17,068 bases of DNA from Clostridiales bacterium (lineage in GTDB: Bacteria; Bacillota; Clostridia; Christensenellales; Borkfalkiaceae): positions 1 through 17,068 of the forward strand of contig DOCD01000017.1 in the NCBI GenBank assembly GCA_003503945.1, in the 5' to 3' direction. A program made the translations under genes and the position numbers. Numbering within the stretch: the stretch's first letter is position 1; each line of letters begins with the position of its first letter. Below the pieces are notes generated by a model. That model saw only the letters and a list, made by a program, of their open reading frames with translations. It was not told the DNA's origin and ran no database searches. Below, piece after piece: positions 7,101-14,429 of the stretch.

Positions 7101-9517
7101 GGGGAATGAACTCGGTATTCGGCTCCGATAAATGGGTTGAATCTGCGGCGGGCACCGTAACGCAGAGCGATATAGACAAATTCAACGGCGACGGAGTAGT
7201 GCTGAAATTAGTTCGCACCGGCGGAAAGATGTATACGTTTGTCGACGGCAGATTCGTGCACGTAGCTGCCCTTCCCGAGGGATATGAGGACGACAAGGTT
7301 CAGGTAGGCTTCTTTGCCTTCGATGTTAAGGCAAACGCGGAGTGGGCTATAGATATAAGCGAAACACTTCCCGCGCTTACGGCAACCGTAACAAACGAAA
7401 CGGCGCAGGACGCGCACGGCACCGTTACGGGGATTCCTGCGGAAGCGGTAACGCTCGGCGACGAGGTAACCGTTACAATTGCTCCCGAAGAGGGCTATAT
7501 AATCGGCACGTTAAAGGTAAACGACGTTGACGTAACTTCTAAAATCAGCGGCAAGGACTACACCTTCGCCGTAAAGGGCAATACCACGGTAGTTGCTACG
7601 TTCGAAGAAATAGTCGTAGGCTCGATAAATGCGGAAGTCAGCGGCAAAAGACTGGGAGCGTCTGATTTAAACGGATTAAAGGTAACGCTTAAAAACAGTT
7701 TGAATGAATATATCGGTACCGTGTCCGGCGGTAAACTGGAAATATCGGACGTAATTAGCGGTACTTACACCGTATCGACCGAATATACGATTGCAGAAAC
7801 CGAAATAGCCGTAGAAGCAAATACCGAGTATACCGAAGCTATAGATTTAACTCAGCGCGTGTTTATTCACAACCTTTACGGCGACAAAGTAGCTGATTCG
7901 GAAATCGATTATACCCACGTATTCGACGAAAACGGTTACGTTGCGGTCGGAGAGAACGGCGGATACATTTACGAGTTTATTCCTGAAGCGTACGGCAACG
8001 TGGTATTCTCCACCGTGTTCAAGAAGAGCTCGACGACTCAAAATATTCAGGCTATAGGCTTTATTTTCGGGGATTATTGGAACAACGAAAAACTCGGGGC
8101 GGCTGTCAGGATAGAAGAAAACGTCGGTAACGGCACAGCGAAATTCCAGTGGCAAGGCGATTGGGGCGGTTGTGCGCCCGGTATCAACTTCGGGGCAACT
8201 ACAGGCTGGCAGGATTTCAACGACGGGTTCAACCCCATCAGCAGTGAGCTTAAAGCTAAATACGCAGGCGAAGGCATAACCGTAACTATCGTACGAAACG
8301 GAACTACGCTCGATACTTATCTCGACGGCGTTCTTGCTCACAGAGCGGAAAATGTTAAAAAATTAACGGCTGATATGAAAGTTTATCCTTTCATCGCTAC
8401 ACAAGACGCAACGCCTAATTCGAAATTCTACTTCTCAATAGATAAACTTGAAACAGCCGAAGCAAAGATAGCCGTAACGCCCACGACGGGAATCAGCGTA
8501 ACGACCGATAAAACCTCGTATTCCGCAGGCGAAGAAGCCACGATTACGGTATCGAGGGAAGAAGGATACGTTCTCGATAAAATTCAGATAGGCGCAAGAT
8601 GTTACGACAAACTCGAATTTGACGAAAACGCCGTAGCAACCATAAAGGTAAAAATTGCGGGCAACGTTGAAATAAAGACGACCGCTTCGCAAGTTACTAT
8701 GACGAAGACCAGTCTCGAAAGCAACGTAATCGGGAAAAAGTACGGCTCAACGGAAAATCTTGTAATTGCCGACGGCACCGCGTTCAAAGTATTCAACAAT
8801 AATTTTAGTTATCTCGGAACGGTAACGGACGGTAAGATAAGTATTCCGTCGATAGTCAACGGTACGTATACCGTACACGTTGAAGATGAAAATTATGTTG
8901 ATAATACCGTAACCGTAGGCGATACGGCTTATACATCCGACATCACGTTGGCATATTTGATATTTACTTCCGCGCCCGCTTCGGCGGACCTGTCCGAAAT
9001 CTATTCGGGCAAGGTTACGGCAACGGGTAAAGGCGGTATCGAGCTGACTACGAAGGAAAGCTATACCGATTGTACGGTGGAAGCCGTGTTCGACGTCCCC
9101 GACTACAACAGCAGGCGTTACAGTGTCGCTCTCATATTTGACGACGGTAAAGACTTCCGCGTTGATTTAGCTGTTCAAGACAACGGAAGCAATATGCTTC
9201 AAGAGACCAACTGGAACAGTATGATGCTTAACTGGGCTTGGGTAAACTTCCCCGAAAATTACTTTGCAGAAGGAACGAACAGCTATACGGAAGCCGAAAT
9301 CAGAAGCGAATTCATTGCAAAGGGGCTTACCTACAAGCTCGAACGCACGGGTTCGACCGTCAAGCTGTATATCAACGGCGTGCTTATGAAAACTTACGAG
9401 CTTACGGGCGATTACGCAAATAAATCCGCGCAGATAAGGTTTATACAGGACAGCAACGGTACGGACGGCACTAAGGGCTTTACGTTCGCTATCAATGTTC
9501 CGGAAGCAACGAATTAA
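4157..9517 (+). CDS. Giant modular surface lipoprotein with five lectin-like repeats
   Basis: The 1786-residue product has a signal peptide and lipobox MAGC (Cys31). Just after the lipid anchor comes a His/Cys-rich stretch (H38, H40, H46, H51, C55, H69, C76, C78). The rest is modular. A modules (carboxypeptidase-regulatory/Cna-B-like beta folds) lie at about 88-178, 443-521, 804-891, 1155-1232 and 1515-1600. L modules (concanavalin-like, resembling LamG/DUF1080 folds) lie at 179-357, 522-721, 892-1072, 1233-1432 and 1601-1784. R modules (divergent InlB B-repeat type, with a GY-x5-6-VN signature) lie at 361-441, 725-803, 1073-1152 and 1434-1510. The order is (A-L-R)x4-A-L. No sortase motif, dockerin, C-terminal membrane helix or hydrolase signature is seen. 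A glycan-binding scaffold is inferred from the L folds and neighbours; no family name covers the whole protein. AAGGAG at 4145-4150 supports the start. Confidence 0.85.
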   Translation: MSKKFSKKLKWVIPFAVLSLTCASVGVMAGCKDPEEEHTHVYEWQHNETEHWKECPADGEEEAGTRGEHLFVAGECECGATETVAVKKYGKVTGTVKLHKLGGYETDFTDVTVDMGDEVHPVFDKTTGTFTIDEVEVNKYYSLTVSKPGYQPYTVTVQVPTENETVTIGGQKGIVLEYQAFSVIVYDEELHDFSNINNENPTIKVNGRGGQSLDIISSDTYEDVSLKIETKASNGGVVQGVILKFEDGKCAILNIKTDQSLIQYRPELWGMKSVFGDRWVESKAGSVTAEDKNKFNGDGVELNLVRKGGKLIAFVDGRFILETSLPDGYEDDKVQVGFYSFDVKQNAEWAIGVSETLPALESALDIDVTQPDNAGCTVTATPEKQKYAFGEEVELTVTAASGYMLSALTVNGEDKFSALNEGKLTLLADRENIEVAATFVEKEDMALNLTVKGKKLGQTTALAEGTKVSLSGISEKFTVNAEGKITADTIAKARYTISVEGYFAKDIILDENLTEVVLEYDTFYAGYHKPGSAGGGDNDNWDGYYGNPDKIDKSHVNDADPYFTVDSTDFYQYTNDKYSDVVASITAKAGMTNDEKNECPTIGLVFEGNKAVILRIQMLESGGYKVQWIGSRNWLETSINGNWDFGTGEEFYNPISNTLKEKYVSTGLKLSLMRKGDTVYAFVDDVFVAKQTITGYADKQCSVMFAIAGVKGTQNIPFDISSGVAAPTASVTDKTTDTNGTVTLSTTTAEVGTDVTIKVEPNDGYIIGTVEVNGVDVTDRLSGGEYTFTLSGDTEVEATFEEITTGSINAEVSGKKLGVTGNSLSGDTQVVLTSATAGTRQAALSTVEGKTVLKVDEIVAGKWTVQIEGYIAAEIEVAKNGEYTTAITLEYDTFSVIVHDRELHDFSNVNNPNSTIKVNGSGKQSFNVISQDKYDAVCVTINTQSKSAGVIQGILLKFEDGNYAIMNIKTDQSLVQYRPGMWGMNSVFGSDKWVESAAGTVTQSDIDKFNGDGVVLKLVRTGGKMYTFVDGRFVHVAALPEGYEDDKVQVGFFAFDVKANAEWAIDISETLPALTATVTNETAQDAHGTVTGIPAEAVTLGDEVTVTIAPEEGYIIGTLKVNDVDVTSKISGKDYTFAVKGNTTVVATFEEIVVGSINAEVSGKRLGASDLNGLKVTLKNSLNEYIGTVSGGKLEISDVISGTYTVSTEYTIAETEIAVEANTEYTEAIDLTQRVFIHNLYGDKVADSEIDYTHVFDENGYVAVGENGGYIYEFIPEAYGNVVFSTVFKKSSTTQNIQAIGFIFGDYWNNEKLGAAVRIEENVGNGTAKFQWQGDWGGCAPGINFGATTGWQDFNDGFNPISSELKAKYAGEGITVTIVRNGTTLDTYLDGVLAHRAENVKKLTADMKVYPFIATQDATPNSKFYFSIDKLETAEAKIAVTPTTGISVTTDKTSYSAGEEATITVSREEGYVLDKIQIGARCYDKLEFDENAVATIKVKIAGNVEIKTTASQVTMTKTSLESNVIGKKYGSTENLVIADGTAFKVFNNNFSYLGTVTDGKISIPSIVNGTYTVHVEDENYVDNTVTVGDTAYTSDITLAYLIFTSAPASADLSEIYSGKVTATGKGGIELTTKESYTDCTVEAVFDVPDYNSRRYSVALIFDDGKDFRVDLAVQDNGSNMLQETNWNSMMLNWAWVNFPENYFAEGTNSYTEAEIRSEFIAKGLTYKLERTGSTVKLYINGVLMKTYELTGDYANKSAQIRFIQDSNGTDGTKGFTFAINVPEATN
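5141..5171 (+). repeat. 31-base exact repeat in L1, copy 1
   Basis: Bases 5141-5171 are identical to 7283-7313 in L3. Both copies are in the same reading frame and encode YEDDKVQVGF. The distance of 2142 bases equals two A-L-R units. Confidence 0.9.
6571..6602 (+). repeat. 32-base exact repeat at the R2/A3 seam, copy 1
   Basis: Bases 6571-6602 are identical to 7618-7649 and encode GSINAEVSGK at the start of the A3 module. The offset of 1047 bases equals one A-L-R unit. Confidence 0.9.
7283..7313 (+). repeat. 31-base exact repeat in L3, copy 2
   Basis: Second copy of the run at 5141-5171. Identity at silent positions as well as coding ones suggests a recent duplication or gene conversion between L1 and L3, not only selection on the protein. 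Confidence 0.9.
7618..7649 (+). repeat. 32-base exact repeat at the R3/A4 seam, copy 2
   Basis: Second copy of the run at 6571-6602, at the start of the A4 module. The one-unit offset differs from the two-unit offset of the L1/L3 repeat. Confidence 0.9.
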
Positions 9518-9537
9518 AGTAATACTAAAACAAATTG

Positions 9538-9574
9538 GTCGGGAGCGGAAGCAATTTCGGTTCCGCTCCCCGAC
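9538..9574 (+). terminator. Strong hairpin before the GH3 gene: terminator or attenuator
   Basis: Bases 9541-9550 (GGGAGCGGAA) pair perfectly with 9561-9570 (TTCCGCTCCC) around a 10-base loop. The stem extends by GTC (9538-9540) with GAC (9572-9574) if the C at 9571 is bulged. It starts 20 bases after the giant lipoprotein's stop and ends 11 bases before the GH3 ribosome binding site. The following run (TGGATTTTATT) is only moderately T-rich, so it may act as a partial terminator, an attenuator, or an RNA-stability element that sets different transcript levels for surface and intracellular genes. The structure is read directly; the function is inferred. Confidence 0.55.
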
Positions 9575-9585
9575 TGGATTTTATT

Positions 9586-9590
9586 AAGGA
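9586..9590 (+). promoter_or_regulatory. Ribosome binding site that fixes the GH3 start
   Basis: AAGGA lies seven bases before ATG 9598. The frame is open upstream to a TTG at 9535, but that start would run translation through the hairpin and has no good Shine-Dalgarno sequence, so ATG 9598 is preferred. Confidence 0.75.
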
Positions 9591-9597
9591 AAAAATT

Positions 9598-11547
9598 ATG
9601 GACATCGAAAAATTAACGGCGAAGCAGAAGGTAAAGCTCGTAATGGGCGCGGACTTCTGGACAAATTACGACTTGGACGGGGCAATTTATAAATTCGTCG
9701 TTTCGGATGGTCCCGTCGGGCTTCGTCAGCCTATTGACAGAACAACCACAGAGCAGCACGATTGCATTAAATCGGTTGCTTATCCTTCCTTTCAGATGCT
9801 TTCGCAGACCTGGAATACCGAGCTTGCCTTTAAAATGGGTAAAAGCCTCGGCAACGATTGTATAGAGCAGAAGGTGGATGTACTTTTAGCACCCGGCGTA
9901 AATATCAAAAGAACGCCGACCTGCGGCAGAAACTTCGAATACCTGTCGGAAGATCCTTTCGTTGCGGGCGTTTTTGCAAAGCAGTACATAGAGGGGGTGC
10001 AGAGTATGCACGTCGGCACCGCACTTAAACATTTTTGCTGCAACAACTGCGAAAAGTCGCGGCATTGGATAAGTTCGGAAGTTGACGAGCGCACCCTGCG
10101 CGAAATTTACCTTTTGCCTTTCGAAATCGCTCTGGAGGCTGAGCCCTGGACTGTTATGTCGGCGTACAACCTCGTAAACGGCGTGAGAATGTCCGAGCAT
10201 AAAAAACTTTTCGACCTGCTTCGCGGCGAATTAGGCTTCGGCGGACTCATAATGTCCGACTGGGAAGCGGTTAAAGACAGCGAAGCCAGCCTCAATGCGG
10301 GACTCAACTGGGAAATGCCGTTTAACGAAGAACATCAGAAAGAAATGCTCGAAAAGGCGGAAAAGCTCGACAAAGACAAACTTAACCAAAGCGCGGCGCA
10401 GGTTATCGCGCTCGCGGAAAAATGCGAAAAAGAGAGTAAGCTGAGAAAAGCCGATATGACGCTCGAAGAACGCAGAGCGGTTTCCGAGGAGATAGAGGAG
10501 GAGGGCATAGTCCTTCTCAAAAACAACGGCGCACTGCCTTTAAATAAAGGTAAAACCTTCGTTACGGGTGCGGCTGCCTGGCACTATTATTACGGCGGCG
10601 GTTCTTCCAACGTGTATCCCGAATACCCGTTCGAATCGCTTGAAAGCGCGCTTAAAAGCTGCGGCGCCGACGCGTTTTATGCGGAAAGCGTGTGGGAGGT
10701 TACCGGTCATCAGGCAAACCTCGGCAATCTCAAACAGGCGATGCGTTTTGCGGCTGAATATGATTACACCGTGCTGTGCGTGGGTAATCCCAATTCCTGC
10801 GAGTACGAGAGCTCCGACAGACAGCATATAAAGCTGACTAAGGAAGAGGAGCTGGCAATTCATTCCTTAGCCGAAGTGAGCGATAAAATTATCGTAGTCG
10901 TTTATGCCGGCGCAGCGATAGATATGAGCGACTGGATTGACGAAGTCGACGCGGTAGTCTGGGCGGGCTACGGCGGCGAGTTTGTAAACAGGGCGGTTGC
11001 AAAGGTGCTTACGGGCAGGGTTAATCCTTCCGGAAAACTTACCGAAACTTTCCCTCTCGCGCTCGAAGACGTGCCCGCGGAAAACGCCTATTCCGACGCC
11101 GCGGTCGTGCTTTACAGCGAGGGGCTCAACGTAGGTTACAGGTACTTCGATACTTACGGAGTTCCCGTTTTATTCCCGTTCGGCTTCGGACTTTCCTATT
11201 CGGAGTTCGCTTACGGCAATCTTACGATCGAAAAGCAGGGCGAAAACTTTAAAATCGCTTTCGATATAGAAAATCTTTCGGATACGGACGGAAAGGAAGC
11301 CGCGCAGGTTTACGTGCGAGAGCTTACCAAAGAAGTTTACCGCCCGTATAAGGAACTTAAAGCGTTTAAAAAAGTTTTCGTAAAGGCGCACGGCAAAACG
11401 CGTGCGGAACTGACGCTCGGAAGAAAATCGTTTGCATACTATTCGGTTGCAAAGGACGGGTGGATTGTTCACGGCGGAATTTATGAAATTATGATAGGGG
11501 CAAATTGCGATAAAATTTTGCTTTCAAAGAAGATTAAAGTGGATTAA
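9598..11547 (+). CDS. Cytoplasmic GH3-family beta-glycosidase
   Basis: From ATG 9598 the product has 649 residues and no signal peptide, so it should act in the cytoplasm on imported oligosaccharides. The GH3 barrel shows SDGPVGLR (36-43), RNFEYLSEDP (111-120), the KHF-x2-N-x2-E-x2-R motif (144-155) and the catalytic nucleophile Asp221 in MSDW. The second domain begins near LLKNNGALPL (306-315) and carries E402-Y-E404-S-S-D-R, where the acid/base glutamate of beta-glucosidase-type GH3 enzymes is found. A fibronectin III-like domain closes the protein (about 565-640, with AAQVYV and RPYKELKAF). The length is slightly short for a three-domain GH3. Family members are beta-glucosidases, beta-xylosidases or alpha-arabinofuranosidases; the specificity is not visible. 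It sits between the surface lipoproteins and the sugar transporter. Confidence 0.92.
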   Translation: MDIEKLTAKQKVKLVMGADFWTNYDLDGAIYKFVVSDGPVGLRQPIDRTTTEQHDCIKSVAYPSFQMLSQTWNTELAFKMGKSLGNDCIEQKVDVLLAPGVNIKRTPTCGRNFEYLSEDPFVAGVFAKQYIEGVQSMHVGTALKHFCCNNCEKSRHWISSEVDERTLREIYLLPFEIALEAEPWTVMSAYNLVNGVRMSEHKKLFDLLRGELGFGGLIMSDWEAVKDSEASLNAGLNWEMPFNEEHQKEMLEKAEKLDKDKLNQSAAQVIALAEKCEKESKLRKADMTLEERRAVSEEIEEEGIVLLKNNGALPLNKGKTFVTGAAAWHYYYGGGSSNVYPEYPFESLESALKSCGADAFYAESVWEVTGHQANLGNLKQAMRFAAEYDYTVLCVGNPNSCEYESSDRQHIKLTKEEELAIHSLAEVSDKIIVVVYAGAAIDMSDWIDEVDAVVWAGYGGEFVNRAVAKVLTGRVNPSGKLTETFPLALEDVPAENAYSDAAVVLYSEGLNVGYRYFDTYGVPVLFPFGFGLSYSEFAYGNLTIEKQGENFKIAFDIENLSDTDGKEAAQVYVRELTKEVYRPYKELKAFKKVFVKAHGKTRAELTLGRKSFAYYSVAKDGWIVHGGIYEIMIGANCDKILLSKKIKVD

Positions 11548-11588
11548 ACCCCATTAATATATTTTAAAAAATTTTTAGAGGTAAAATT

Positions 11589-13481
11589 ATGAGAAAGAAA
11601 CTTGCTTTAACGGTTGCCGCCTGCCTTACGGCGGCTTCGGCGCTTTCCTTTGCCGCTTGCGGCGATTCAAACAAACAGCTGGGCAATACGGAAAAAGGCG
11701 ACAGAACGGATATTACGTTTTTGTGCGCCCCCAACGACACTTCCGCGCCCGCGTGGGAGGAGCTTGTTGCGGCATATAACGACGGTCAGGGCATAGCGGA
11801 TAACGTTTACGTCAATTACAGCGCCAAAGGCTCGCTTTCACCTGCGGACACGGTGTTCAAAAGAAGCGTTGAGCGCGCATACAACGTAGTTGCTATTTGC
11901 GACAGTCAGGATTCGTTCCAGAAACTTGCGATAGAGCGCCACACAAAGTACGCTCCCGACGGATATTTCGTCGATTTGACTCCCTTTGCCGAAAAGGACG
12001 AGGACTTCAAGAAAAATACTATTTCCGAAGATCTTTTAAACTGGTGGAGAGTAACGCGCGACCCCGACGCAAAGCAGGGCGCGGGGCAGAAAAAGCACGT
12101 TATAGGCGCGGGGCAGAAGCTTTTGGGCGTACCTTACGGTACTAACGCGCAGTTCAACTGGTATAATACCGCACTTTTCAGGGCGCAGGGCATAAACATT
12201 GTGTCTATCCCCGAAGAGGAGCTCGACGTTTACAATACAAAGAACAGTTCGAATTTAAAGCCTCACGGCTATGCGGAATATAAGGAAGCTCCCGTTGCGG
12301 GTATGACTAAGTCGCAAAACCTTGCAGGTCAGGAAGTCTATAAGGTATTCAACGACTGTATCGGAATGAACTGGGAGGAGCAGAGAAATATTTTAAAATA
12401 TTTCACTCCCGAATACAACAGTAAGGCAACCACTAACTACGGTTTCGTATCCGAGTACTGGTTTAACTACGGTTGGTCTGTCGGCGGCGACGTTATGGGC
12501 TTTAACGGCACCGATTACGATTTTACTCTCTTTGACAAAAACCCCAACTATATAGTTACAAAGGACAATACCGTTATAAACGGTTCAACTTATAACGCGG
12601 GCGACATAGTCCGCTATGAGGACAGGGTAAACGGCATTGAAAAGGCGGCTACGAAGCCCGCGAATATTTACGCCATAAACTCGCAGTACAACGCGGCTAA
12701 GGAATATATTTCGTTGCAGGTATCGTCTTCCATTACGGTGGACACGTCCGACGGCGTGGAATACAAGGGCTACGGCGTTGCGAACCCCGAAACGGGAAGC
12801 GGCGACAACTGGTTCAACACCGCGCAGATTGCTATGGTGCGCGGCGTTCCCGACGGCATTCCCGGTAAATTGGAAAATACCAACTCGGCGAACTTCGATA
12901 TATGCGTACCCGAAACATACCGCGAGTACGAGGGCGGCAGCGTCTACTATTCGGGCGGCACGGGTTATGCAAACGAATACCTCAAAGTTATCGGCGAAAC
13001 GTACGACGGAAAGGTTTACACGGGCGATATTAAGGTTGTCGACGGTACAAAGATTATCGGAAACACCACCACGGCAAGCATCTCGCAGGGACTTGTAATT
13101 TCGGCATGTTCCGACCCTAACACATATCAGGCTTCCTGGGACTTCATAAGCTGGGTTGCAACCGACGGACAAAAATACATTGCAAAGACAAAGACCGTCG
13201 CGCCCGTTGCGGAAAAAACTCTGTTTAGCGAAGACTACGTCGAAAATCCGGAAATCACGCAAGGCAAAAACTTCTACGCAGTGGCTAAAACCTCGCTTTC
13301 CGCGGGACGCGGCGACTGGGGCTATTTCGAAAACGGCAGCTGGGTATATAACTGGTCTAACGATTTCAACAATAAATTGCGCAAAGGAACAATGACGATT
13401 GCCGATTTCTGCGCGGCGCACAATACTTCAAGTAAAAACGACCTCAACAATATGTATTGCGTAATCAAGGGGATAAGATAA
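11589..13481 (+). CDS. Sugar ABC transporter substrate-binding lipoprotein
   Basis: This 630-residue protein has a lipobox FAAC (Cys24) and the layout of a CUT1-type extracellular solute-binding protein: an N-terminal strand ITFLCAPND (42-50) followed by the AWEELVAAYND helix (55-65), the hinge-side GVPYGTNAQFNWYN (180-193), and WFNYGWSVGGDVMGF (291-305), which is a common sugar-binder signature. The stretch FISWVATDGQKY (519-530) matches the usual C-terminal helix. Typical members have 420-450 residues, so this one is large; extra sequence lies at about 310-400 and 470-495. The next two genes are its permeases, so it probably delivers oligosaccharides to them. The ATG has AGAGG (11577-11581) seven bases upstream, and the 41-base gap from GH3 suggests cotranscription. 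Confidence 0.9.
   Translation: MRKKLALTVAACLTAASALSFAACGDSNKQLGNTEKGDRTDITFLCAPNDTSAPAWEELVAAYNDGQGIADNVYVNYSAKGSLSPADTVFKRSVERAYNVVAICDSQDSFQKLAIERHTKYAPDGYFVDLTPFAEKDEDFKKNTISEDLLNWWRVTRDPDAKQGAGQKKHVIGAGQKLLGVPYGTNAQFNWYNTALFRAQGINIVSIPEEELDVYNTKNSSNLKPHGYAEYKEAPVAGMTKSQNLAGQEVYKVFNDCIGMNWEEQRNILKYFTPEYNSKATTNYGFVSEYWFNYGWSVGGDVMGFNGTDYDFTLFDKNPNYIVTKDNTVINGSTYNAGDIVRYEDRVNGIEKAATKPANIYAINSQYNAAKEYISLQVSSSITVDTSDGVEYKGYGVANPETGSGDNWFNTAQIAMVRGVPDGIPGKLENTNSANFDICVPETYREYEGGSVYYSGGTGYANEYLKVIGETYDGKVYTGDIKVVDGTKIIGNTTTASISQGLVISACSDPNTYQASWDFISWVATDGQKYIAKTKTVAPVAEKTLFSEDYVENPEITQGKNFYAVAKTSLSAGRGDWGYFENGSWVYNWSNDFNNKLRKGTMTIADFCAAHNTSSKNDLNNMYCVIKGIR
13467..13472 (+). promoter_or_regulatory. 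Ribosome binding site inside the binding-protein gene
   Basis: AAGGGG lies eight bases before ATG 13481, within the last codons of the binding-protein gene. The stop and start share one base (TAATG, 13479-13483), which sets the permease start and implies translational coupling. An upstream in-frame TTG at 13457 is therefore not needed. Confidence 0.7.
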
Positions 13482-14428
13482 TGAACGGCATAAAGGCGCT
13501 TGAGAAAGTATCGTTGACCGATGATATACCTAAGCGCAAAATCAAGTGGAAGCCGTTAAGCTGGGTTTGCCTTGTAATAGTTTTTATACCTATCGTGGCG
13601 TATTTCGTGTTCAACGGTTTTCCCGTAGCGCTTTCGTTTATCTCGATGTTTACCGAAATGGACAACAACGACCTGTCCACAATGCAGTGGAACGGGTTCG
13701 AGAATTTCGTAAACGTATTTCATGACGAAAGATTCTGGAAATCGTGGGGAGTTACGCTTATCCTTGCCACTTCTCAGTTCGTAACCTTGCTGATTGCGCT
13801 GGTTATTGCGGTGCTTTTAGAACAGAAAGTAAAGGGCGCAAAGGTTTTACAGATAATATACTTTATCCCTTACATCTGTTCGGGCGTTGCGGTTGCGATA
13901 ATGTGGGCGTGGGTTTTCTCTAAGGATTTCGGTATAGTAAACGCCATATTCGGCACTAAAATCGATTGGCTTAACGATACCGAAAAACCTTTCAGGTTAG
14001 TGCTCTGCGTATATATCACTATTGTCTGGCAAGCGCCGGCGTACGGTATAGTTATGTTCAAAGCCGCGCTCAAAAACGTGAATCCGTCGCTGTACGAGGC
14101 GGCTTCGCTTGACGGTGCGGGCGCGTTTTACCGCTTTTGGCACGTAACGCTTCCGAGCATAAAGTCGGTTTTACTGTTCCTGTTGCTGTCAAGCATAACT
14201 CAGGGACTTGCGGTGTTCGACAGCGTGCTTGTCCTTGCGCCGTTGCAGTGGACGGGTGTGGCGGGTCCCGACGACGTGGGGCTTACGGTCAATTACTATA
14301 TATACATCAAAGGCGTTGCACACGGTGAAATGGAATATGCCGCGGTAATGAGCTGGTTCCTGTTTGTAGTTACGTTTGCTTTGACGTTCCCCGTAATAAG
14401 GGCGCGCAATAAGGCTTCGGAGGGTTGA
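13481..14428 (+). CDS. Sugar ABC transporter permease, MalF/UgpA type
   Basis: From ATG 13481 the product has 315 residues. It has a basic N-terminal tail, then about six membrane segments (roughly 27-46, 90-113, 123-146, 171-192, 228-252 and 287-305). The ATPase-contacting EAA loop is intact: E206-A-A-S-L-D-G-A-G followed by F-x-H-V-T-LP (219-225). This is the first permease of a CUT1 carbohydrate importer and would pair with the next gene in the membrane. The stop codon at 14426-14428 lies one base before the next start. No ATP-binding subunit is encoded in the window, which fits the Bacillota habit of sharing an MsmX-type ATPase among sugar importers. Confidence 0.93.
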   Translation: MNGIKALEKVSLTDDIPKRKIKWKPLSWVCLVIVFIPIVAYFVFNGFPVALSFISMFTEMDNNDLSTMQWNGFENFVNVFHDERFWKSWGVTLILATSQFVTLLIALVIAVLLEQKVKGAKVLQIIYFIPYICSGVAVAIMWAWVFSKDFGIVNAIFGTKIDWLNDTEKPFRLVLCVYITIVWQAPAYGIVMFKAALKNVNPSLYEAASLDGAGAFYRFWHVTLPSIKSVLLFLLLSSITQGLAVFDSVLVLAPLQWTGVAGPDDVGLTVNYYIYIKGVAHGEMEYAAVMSWFLFVVTFALTFPVIRARNKASEG

Positions 14429-14429
14429 T

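Larger units (their letters stand above)
4418..9508 (+). repeat. Coding tandem array of A-L-R units (4.5 units)
   Basis: Units lie at 4418-5479, 5483-6565, 6566-7612, 7619-8686 and a final A-L half unit at 8699-9508, giving 354, 361, 349, 356 and 270 residues. By manual alignment, L1 (4691-5227) and L3 (6830-7372) share about 123 of 181 residues. L2, L4 and L5 are a more divergent subtype sharing patterns such as NPIS-x2-LK-x-KY (L2 and L4). R2/A3 and R3/A4 are unusually alike across the module seam. Module limits are judged by eye and may be off by several residues. Confidence 0.8.

Noticed and set aside
4157..9517. Cell-wall sorting signal or dockerin in the giant protein
   Set aside because: No LPXTG-type motif, C-terminal hydrophobic helix with basic tail, or paired calcium-loop dockerin repeats are seen; the lipobox explains its anchoring.
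9535..9597. TTG start at 9535 for the GH3 gene, adding 21 residues
   Set aside because: The extension is translated hairpin sequence with no family similarity; ATG 9598 has a well-placed AAGGA and begins at the normal GH3 N-terminus.
11548..11588. AT-rich run before the binding-protein gene as a terminator or promoter
   Set aside because: The A and T runs give no stable stem with a separate T-tract, and no convincing -35/-10 pair is visible.
12585..13421. 278-codon open frame on the - strand inside the binding-protein gene
   Set aside because: It lies fully antisense to a well-supported gene, its product shows no recognisable domain, and long antisense frames are expected from this codon usage.
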